Origin: JADYYB01 sp964402985
GTDB lineage: Bacteria > Pseudomonadota > Alphaproteobacteria > Rhizobiales > Kaistiaceae
Reading direction: 5' to 3'
Assembly (NCBI GenBank): GCA_964402985.1
Contig: CAYOET010000242.1
Coordinates: 1-15,393, forward strand
Length of the DNA stretch: 15,393 nt
The position numbers and the translations under genes are program-made. The notes below the pieces were generated by a model, which worked only from the letters and a program-made list of their open reading frames with translations, was not told where the DNA came from and did not search any database. Of the stretch, positions 11,021-15,393 are shown piece after piece; position 1 is the stretch's first letter, and each line of letters opens with the position of its first letter.

Positions 11021-11965
11021 ATGGAACAGATCTTCATCGCTCAGGGCATCCAGATCCGGGACGCCCTGCAGGGCAAGTTCCTGCAGGACTTCCTGGCGGC
11101 GAACTGCGACGCCAAGAAGGGGTCGGTGTGGACCTACCCGAAGGGCAAGGGCTCGGCGGCCACGCATGAGGTGCGCGTCCTCTACACCCAGGCGGAGTTC
11201 GGCAAGGCCCTCAACACGACCGATGCCCTCGTCGTCTACGAGGGCCATTCGCGGTTTGGGCAGGGACCGGCGTTCGGGCCCGCCGGCATTCCGAAGATCC
11301 CCGACAGCGCCACGTTTCCGGTTAACCCGTGGGGCGTGCACTTCCGGATGGGCTATGAGGCAACCGACACCGAGTGCGTAGCAGATCTGATGGGGCACTC
11401 GGTCACCCCGACCGAATACGACCTCCCCAGCGCGCCGGCGAAGGCCTTCCTGCCCGACTCCTTGGTCAGCGCCGCCAAGACCGCGAAGGCGCAGGCCAAG
11501 GCTATCAGCAGCTCGAAGGTGAAGCCGAAGGCGGTTTGCGGAACCAACGGCGCCTGGCGCCTGTTCGACAGCTGCGAGCCGACCCTCGCGACCCAGGCGA
11601 CGACGCGCGGTGACGTGCCGCTCAAGGGCCGCCACTACTATTCTCGTACCAAGACCGAGTTCGCGACCGCTGTGGCCGTGGGGTCGGCCGACCTCGACGC
11701 TTCGCTCCTCGCCTGCAACCTCCTCTTCGTTTCCGCCTGCTCGAGCCACGTCCATTTCTACAAGGCCTTGAAGAACCGCCGTAAGGCGCTGAACTCGCAG
11801 TGCCGCTTCCTGTTAACCGCGCAGTTATGCGCGGCCGCGCACGCGACCACCTTCCTCGAGCAGGTTCTGGTCAAAGGTCACGACCCCAAGAGTCGCGCCG
11901 GCATGAGGGCTCTCCTCAAGGCGCTCAACGGCGTCCGGATGTCGGGCGCGGTGGGCGTGTATTGA
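11021..11965 (+). CDS. Putative caspase-like (clan CD) cysteine peptidase
   Basis: The ATG at 11021 follows the previous stop by 11 bases; the longer open frame upstream overlaps the preceding gene and is not used. No clear ribosome site is present, suggesting coupling. The 314-aa product has no signal peptide. Two segments match the caspase-hemoglobinase fold: a hydrophobic strand ending in a histidine, ALVVYEGHSRFGQG (His76), and a second strand ending in a cysteine, LLFVSACSSHVHFY (Cys240). In clan CD enzymes these positions form the catalytic dyad; the usual HG is HS here and the 164-residue spacing is long. The region between holds an Ala/Lys-rich stretch (about 148-170). Eight cysteines occur in total. 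The assignment rests on motif reading only. Substrate unknown; the adjacent 818-aa protein is the obvious candidate. An inactive or non-peptidase relative is possible. Confidence 0.55.
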   Translation: MEQIFIAQGIQIRDALQGKFLQDFLAANCDAKKGSVWTYPKGKGSAATHEVRVLYTQAEFGKALNTTDALVVYEGHSRFGQGPAFGPAGIPKIPDSATFPVNPWGVHFRMGYEATDTECVADLMGHSVTPTEYDLPSAPAKAFLPDSLVSAAKTAKAQAKAISSSKVKPKAVCGTNGAWRLFDSCEPTLATQATTRGDVPLKGRHYYSRTKTEFATAVAVGSADLDASLLACNLLFVSACSSHVHFYKALKNRRKALNSQCRFLLTAQLCAAAHATTFLEQVLVKGHDPKSRAGMRALLKALNGVRMSGAVGVY

Positions 11966-11971
11966 CCTGAT

Positions 11972-12517
11972 ATGGCGATCGCTCCGCAACTCTTGGCACA
12001 GGCGCTGCGCACGCCGAGAACGGAGGACGTGACCCAATCGCCAATCGTGCGGCTGCTGATCCTGAATGACCCCACCAACGCTCTCGACCTGGTGCCGGCC
12101 CTGGAGCGGCCCCTGAGCCTCGAGGCCTACAACGCTCGGCGCATCCTTTGTCAGTTCGACGGGGACGCCGCTCCGAGCCTCCTTGCTGCCTTGGTCGACG
12201 CGGGCGCGGTGGCGCGACAGGATGGCCTCGAAGTTCTCTGGTCGATGCTAGCGGTCGAAGACCGCCGGCGCAGGGGCGAGCTGCTTTCAATGGGGCAGGC
12301 GGGGCTGAGAGCGTTCCTGGAGGATGCGAGGCCGATGGTCGACGATCTGCCCGACTACGTCGAGCGCGACTTTCGCGGGCGCATTTGCGATCTGGCGTTC
12401 ATCCTCGTCCGACAGCTGATGAGCCCCGACTACGACCAGTCGTACTTCCGGTCACTCGATGCCGAGGGGCGGGACCGCGAGATTGCCGCCCTGCGGCGCG
12501 GCGGACCTGCGGTGTGA
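11972..12517 (+). CDS. Small all-helical protein of unknown function, third gene of operon
   Basis: The ATG lies 6 bases after the stop of the peptidase-like gene, with no strong ribosome site, so coupled translation is likely. The 181-aa product has no signal peptide or membrane segment. It reads as a string of amphipathic helices (for example PSLLAALVDAG, RQDGLEVLWSMLA, RGRICDLAFILVRQLM), reminiscent of HEAT/armadillo-like helical stacks, though no repeat consensus is certain. The C-terminal part is rich in Asp, Arg and Tyr. Tight spacing suggests it works with the two upstream products, perhaps as adaptor, chaperone or regulator; nothing in the sequence decides between these. Confidence 0.75.
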   Translation: MAIAPQLLAQALRTPRTEDVTQSPIVRLLILNDPTNALDLVPALERPLSLEAYNARRILCQFDGDAAPSLLAALVDAGAVARQDGLEVLWSMLAVEDRRRRGELLSMGQAGLRAFLEDARPMVDDLPDYVERDFRGRICDLAFILVRQLMSPDYDQSYFRSLDAEGRDREIAALRRGGPAV

Positions 12518-12606
12518 CCTCCGACCTAGCGCCTTGGGTTCGTTCTGCCACAACACAGATCACGCAGATCGAGACGGGGCATCGGAAGGCCGACTAAGCT
12601 TGAGCT

Positions 12607-12885
12607 TTGCAGTTGGGCGGTCAGTCTTCGCGTCTCCTCTCGACGGATCGCATCGAGACGATCATCCCCCGCATCACCCGGGATGCGGAGGCGGACAAGG
12701 ACTTGCCCGCCCAGTTGACGGCTCGCCTCAAGCGTTTCCGGAACGACGTCGGTCACGGCAATGGGCGCGAGTCTCGCCGCGTGTTGGCTGTCGACGGCCT
12801 GCGCTTGCACCGCAAGGTTCGGCCAAGCGCCGCGGGCAGCAAGGACCATTGGTCTGAGCGGCTCACGGCGCACATCCGCGCATAG
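12607..12885 (+). CDS. Doubtful short ORF, unknown
   Basis: A possible TTG start just after an in-frame stop opens a 92-codon frame whose third positions are strongly G/C, as in the real genes nearby. The product is charged, with segments such as IETIIPRITRDAEADKD and RLKRFRNDVGHGN. There is no ATG and no good ribosome site, and no family is recognised. It may be the remnant of a longer gene. A minus-strand frame over the same bases (12526-12897) is less well supported by codon bias. Confidence 0.25.
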   Translation: MQLGGQSSRLLSTDRIETIIPRITRDAEADKDLPAQLTARLKRFRNDVGHGNGRESRRVLAVDGLRLHRKVRPSAAGSKDHWSERLTAHIRA

Positions 12886-12977
12886 CGTGCCTTCCAAATC
12901 CCCCGCACCGGCGCATTGCAGGCGGCTCGCGGCTTGAATCTACGGACGAGGGAAAACGGCTCGGTTTGCTGCTGCCC

Positions 12978-12995
12978 CTGTGACGGGGATCACAG
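12978..12995 (+). promoter_or_regulatory. Perfect CRP/FNR-family operator
   Basis: TGTGA (12979-12983), six bases, then TCACA (12990-12994) exactly match the CRP half-site pattern, and the symmetry extends by one C/G pair on each side. It lies 125 bases upstream of the ATG at 13120. A TTGACA at 13042-13047 could be a -35 element, but no good -10 follows at the right distance. Apart from this and the doubtful ORF at 12607, the stretch 12518-13108 holds nothing I can support. Confidence 0.55.
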
Positions 12996-13119
12996 ACGTC
13001 CGAATAACTCGCAATCAACTCTGGAAACCGGGGAGAGGCTTTTGACATGAGGTTGATCTCGAAGCCGATCGCACCGGAGGACACCGGGCAACCCATTCGG
13101 GCAATCCCAAGGAGGAACC

Positions 13120-13317
13120 ATGCGCAAGTTTGCCTCGCTATTTGGCTTCATCGGTCTCGCCGCGTTTAGTCTAGCTGCACCATCGAGCGCTCAGGATGTC
13201 GTTCGAGTAGGGACATCGAGTGCGGGCCCAGGCGCTTCAGGAAATCCGTTCGCGATGTCGACTTCAAGCGAAGCCACCAGCGCCGATCTCGGCGAAGCCG
13301 TTTCCCTCCTCGACTAG
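13120..13317 (+). CDS. Short secreted protein or truncated gene start
   Basis: AAGGAGG at 13109-13115 gives one of the best ribosome sites in the window. The ORF encodes 65 aa: a textbook Sec signal peptide (about 25 residues, cut near PSSAQ) and a 40-residue Ser/Gly/Ala-rich tail. The last 18 codons overlap the 3' end of the convergent apbE by 54 bases. A strong start, signal peptide and upstream CRP-type site attached to so short a mature part suggest either a genuine small secreted protein or the front of a larger gene cut by a deletion. No family is recognised. Confidence 0.55.
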   Translation: MRKFASLFGFIGLAAFSLAAPSSAQDVVRVGTSSAGPGASGNPFAMSTSSEATSADLGEAVSLLD

Positions 13318-14202
13318 AAAGAGGGCGTCCATTCCCTTCTCGGTCGCGAACCTGGGCCCGTCCCGTTCGCCGAGGACCGTTAGCGCCGTTGCCCAGGCGT
13401 CGGCGAGCAGGCACTCGCCATGGACGACGGTAACCGAGGCGAGGCGGTTGACGACGGGAAACCCGCTTCGCGGATTGATCGTGTGCGAGACCTCACCGCC
13501 CTTCCAGTGCCGCCGATGGCGGTACCGGCCGGACGTAGCCACCGCCACGTCGTTCACCTCCAGGACGCCGGCAGTGCTCCGGGCGGAGGGCTCGGGACGC
13601 TCGACCGCGACGGTCCACGGCGCTCCGCCCGGCTTCCGGCCGCGCGAGCGCAATTCGCCGTCGATCGACACGAGGTAGTCGCTGATCCCATGACCGTCGA
13701 GGACGCCAGCCAGCGCGTCGACGCCATAGCCCTTGGCGATGCCGCCAAGGTCGAGTGAGACTGCTGTCTCCTTGCGCATGCGACCCGCGGTGCGATCCAG
13801 CGCAATTGCCTCGTGCGCCGGCGCAACGCGTTCGAGCGCAGCGATGCGCGAGGGATCTGGCGTGTGTCCGGCGGGACCGAACCCCCAAGCGTCGACGGAA
13901 GCGCCGACCCCGATATCGAAGGCGCCGCCGGAGGCTATCGCGACGGCGAATGCCGCCTCGATCACGAGAAGGAGTTCGGCGGGTGCCCGGACCCATTTGC
14001 CGACCGGAGCTGCGTTGAAGCGGCAGAGGTCGGAGTCCGGCTTCCAGGTCGACATCTGGCGGTCGACCCGGTCTGCGGCGGCCTGAAGGTCCGCCGCGAG
14101 CGTCGGGCGGCCAAGTCTTCCGTAGAAGACGACGGCGAAGCGGGTCCCCATCGTGGGGCCATTCAAGACCCGGCGCATCTGCGCGTCAGTAGATGTCTTC
14201 AA
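13264..14202 (-). CDS. apbE: ApbE-family FAD:protein FMN transferase
   Basis: ApbE enzymes use FAD and Mg2+ to attach FMN covalently to a Thr or Ser of a target flavoprotein. The 312-aa product carries the family marks in order: TMGTRF (17-22), MSTWKPDSDLCRFN (50-63), AFDIGVG (94-100), SLDLGGIAKGYGVD (149-162), SIDGELRSRG (179-188), VATSGRY (221-227), SHTINPRSGFPV (239-250) and the metal-binding DAWATALTVLG (268-278). There is no signal peptide or lipobox, unlike many ApbE proteins, so it may act in the cytoplasm unless an export signal was lost. The start is either TTG at 14202 (AAGGA about 7 bases upstream, overlapping the previous gene by 17 bases) or ATG at 14178. Overlap with the reductase gene shows a shared transcript. 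The FMN acceptor is not in the window. Confidence 0.92.
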   Translation of the reverse strand: MKTSTDAQMRRVLNGPTMGTRFAVVFYGRLGRPTLAADLQAAADRVDRQMSTWKPDSDLCRFNAAPVGKWVRAPAELLLVIEAAFAVAIASGGAFDIGVGASVDAWGFGPAGHTPDPSRIAALERVAPAHEAIALDRTAGRMRKETAVSLDLGGIAKGYGVDALAGVLDGHGISDYLVSIDGELRSRGRKPGGAPWTVAVERPEPSARSTAGVLEVNDVAVATSGRYRHRRHWKGGEVSHTINPRSGFPVVNRLASVTVVHGECLLADAWATALTVLGERDGPRFATEKGMDALFLVEEGNGFAEIGAGGFA

Positions 14203-15393
14203 GGTAGCGTCCTTCTGCCTTGAGCGCGGCCACGCTGATCCCCAGAGGAGCGACGATCGCGTCGATTGCCGCCTTGACGCCGTCCGCCATCTCCTTGCCG
14301 CCGCAGACCAGGACCTGCGCGCCTCGCGCTAGCACTTCGCGGAGGGCCGGCGCGTCGTTGCTGATCCTGTCCTGCACATAGGTGCCCCCGACGACGCGGG
14401 AGAACGCGGTCACGAGACGCGTTAGGCGGCCCTCGCGCTGCAGATCGGAGAGGGTCTGCCGGTAGAGGAAGTCCGACCCGGGATCGCGTCCGCCCCAATA
14501 AAGGTACATGGGCCTGCCACGGACGTTGCGGGCGAGAAAGCCGACCAGTGGGGCGATTCCCGTGCCGGCTCCGATCAGGATGATGGGCCTCCGTCCGCGT
14601 TGGGGACGGAAGTCCGGGTTGCGCCGGACGAAGATTTCGGCTGGCTCCCCGATGGCGAGGCCGTGCAGGAACTCCGAGCAAAGCCCGCCCGGCTGCTTTC
14701 GCACGCAGATTTCTACGTAGCCGTCGGCGGAAGAGGAGGCGAGCGAGTAGTAGCGCGGGACCGTGGTGCCGGGCGGAACGACGCCGACGAGATCGCCGGG
14801 CGCGAAGCGGCCAAGAGCGCTCCTCGCACCTGTGAGCCTTGCAGGGATGCTGGGCGCAGTCGGCAGAGCGAAGCGGAGCACCGCCGTCGGGGCCTGCACC
14901 TCGATGCCATAATCGGTGCGCGCCACCAGAGCGAGAGCTTGCGTCCGCGGCCGGTCGGGGCAGTGGACGAGGCGGAGCGGGGTGCCGATGACCGCGCCGG
15001 TCTCGGCGCCCCACCGCTCGAAGGCCTGGGGCGACTGGCGATCGATCGTCGCCGTCGTCCGGAGCGGCACCCAGCCCCGCTCCCGGAGTGCGGTCTCGAC
15101 TGTGCCGGCATACCGGCAGAAGTTCGGAAAGCTCCGGTCCCCGAAGCCGAGGACCGCGAACGCCGGCGCGCGCTCGCCCCGAAACCGCTCGAGCTTTTCG
15201 AGGAACCGGCTGGCCGACGACGGCGCCGTGCCGTCGCCGTAGGTCGCCGTGAGGACGAAGAGCCGGGCGGCGCGGGGGTAGCTCGTGGCGAGGCTGTTCA
15301 TCGCCGCGGTGTGGACCTTGTGGCGCGCTGCGGTGAGGGCGTCGTGCAGCGTTCCGGCGAACCCCCAGGTCGAGTTGCCCTCGCTGCCGACGA
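14186..15393 (-). CDS. Flavodoxin-fused NADPH-flavin reductase, sulfite/cytochrome P450 reductase type (5' end missing)
   Basis: The frame stays open to the right edge, upstream of the internal ATG at 15301, so the N-terminus is outside the window. The visible part starts in an FMN-binding flavodoxin domain: phosphate loop GSEGNSTWGFA (encoded near 15355-15390), then TATYGDGTAP and FGDRSFPNFC. The FAD/NADPH half of the CPR/sulfite-reductase type follows: RYYSLASSS (FAD), GAGTGIAPLVGFLARN (pyrophosphate loop), LYWGGRDPGSDFLY, VLVCGGKEMADGVK, ending in GRYLEDIY with a terminal Tyr. It should pass electrons from NADPH through FAD to FMN and on to a partner. Related alphaproteobacterial proteins often carry an N-terminal PepSY membrane part, which would lie outside; that is inference. 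The stop overlaps the apbE start. Confidence 0.92.
   Translation of the reverse strand, partial: VGSEGNSTWGFAGTLHDALTAARHKVHTAAMNSLATSYPRAARLFVLTATYGDGTAPSSASRFLEKLERFRGERAPAFAVLGFGDRSFPNFCRYAGTVETALRERGWVPLRTTATIDRQSPQAFERWGAETGAVIGTPLRLVHCPDRPRTQALALVARTDYGIEVQAPTAVLRFALPTAPSIPARLTGARSALGRFAPGDLVGVVPPGTTVPRYYSLASSSADGYVEICVRKQPGGLCSEFLHGLAIGEPAEIFVRRNPDFRPQRGRRPIILIGAGTGIAPLVGFLARNVRGRPMYLYWGGRDPGSDFLYRQTLSDLQREGRLTRLVTAFSRVVGGTYVQDRISNDAPALREVLARGAQVLVCGGKEMADGVKAAIDAIVAPLGISVAALKAEGRYLEDIY

Noticed and set aside
12526..12897. A 123-codon minus-strand frame in the gene-poor stretch
   Set aside because: Codon-position bias favours the plus frame at 12607, and there is no ribosome site or recognisable family.

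Overview
The window is GC-rich DNA with strongly G/C-biased third codon positions. The HWE and HisKA_2 histidine kinases, a probable EcfG-type stress promoter, and the ApbE plus flavodoxin-reductase pair all suggest an alphaproteobacterium, perhaps Rhizobiales or Sphingomonadales. The genus cannot be read from the sequence. Both ends cut through genes.

Layout. (1) 1-5400, plus strand: a two-gene signalling operon. The first gene is a very large hybrid histidine kinase with a tandem HAMP array, GAF, HisKA/HATPase and three receiver domains; its 5' end is missing. Nine bases later comes a REC-PAS-HWE kinase-REC protein. (2) 5401-6862, plus strand: two exported proteins. One is an unrecognised 187-aa secreted protein behind a probable EcfG promoter and followed by a clear terminator. 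The other is a 144-aa curlin-like protein made of ten exact 11-residue repeats, also followed by a hairpin. (3) 6979-8082, minus strand: a soluble PAS-HisKA_2 sensor kinase. (4) 8083-8552: a 470-base divergent intergenic region. (5) 8553-12517, plus strand: three closely spaced genes of unknown system. They encode an 818-aa protein with an amphipathic Ser/Ala/Gly segment, a 314-aa protein with a caspase-like (clan CD) His/Cys pattern, and a 181-aa helical protein. (6) 12518-13317: a gene-poor stretch with one doubtful ORF, a perfect CRP-type palindrome and a short secreted-protein ORF whose end overlaps the next gene. (7) 13264-15393, minus strand: an overlapping pair, a flavodoxin/NADPH-flavin reductase (running off the window) followed by apbE.

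How the genes may work together. Regions 1-3 look like sensory input and cell-surface output: three kinases, two of families that often feed the alphaproteobacterial general stress response, next to a stress-type promoter and a functional-amyloid-like surface protein. Region 5 is the best candidate for an undescribed system: a putative caspase-like protease encoded directly after a large protein that could be its substrate or effector. Region 7 is a flavin-dependent redox module, with ApbE probably attaching FMN to a partner outside the window. No tRNA, rRNA, CRISPR array, insertion sequence or integrase was seen.
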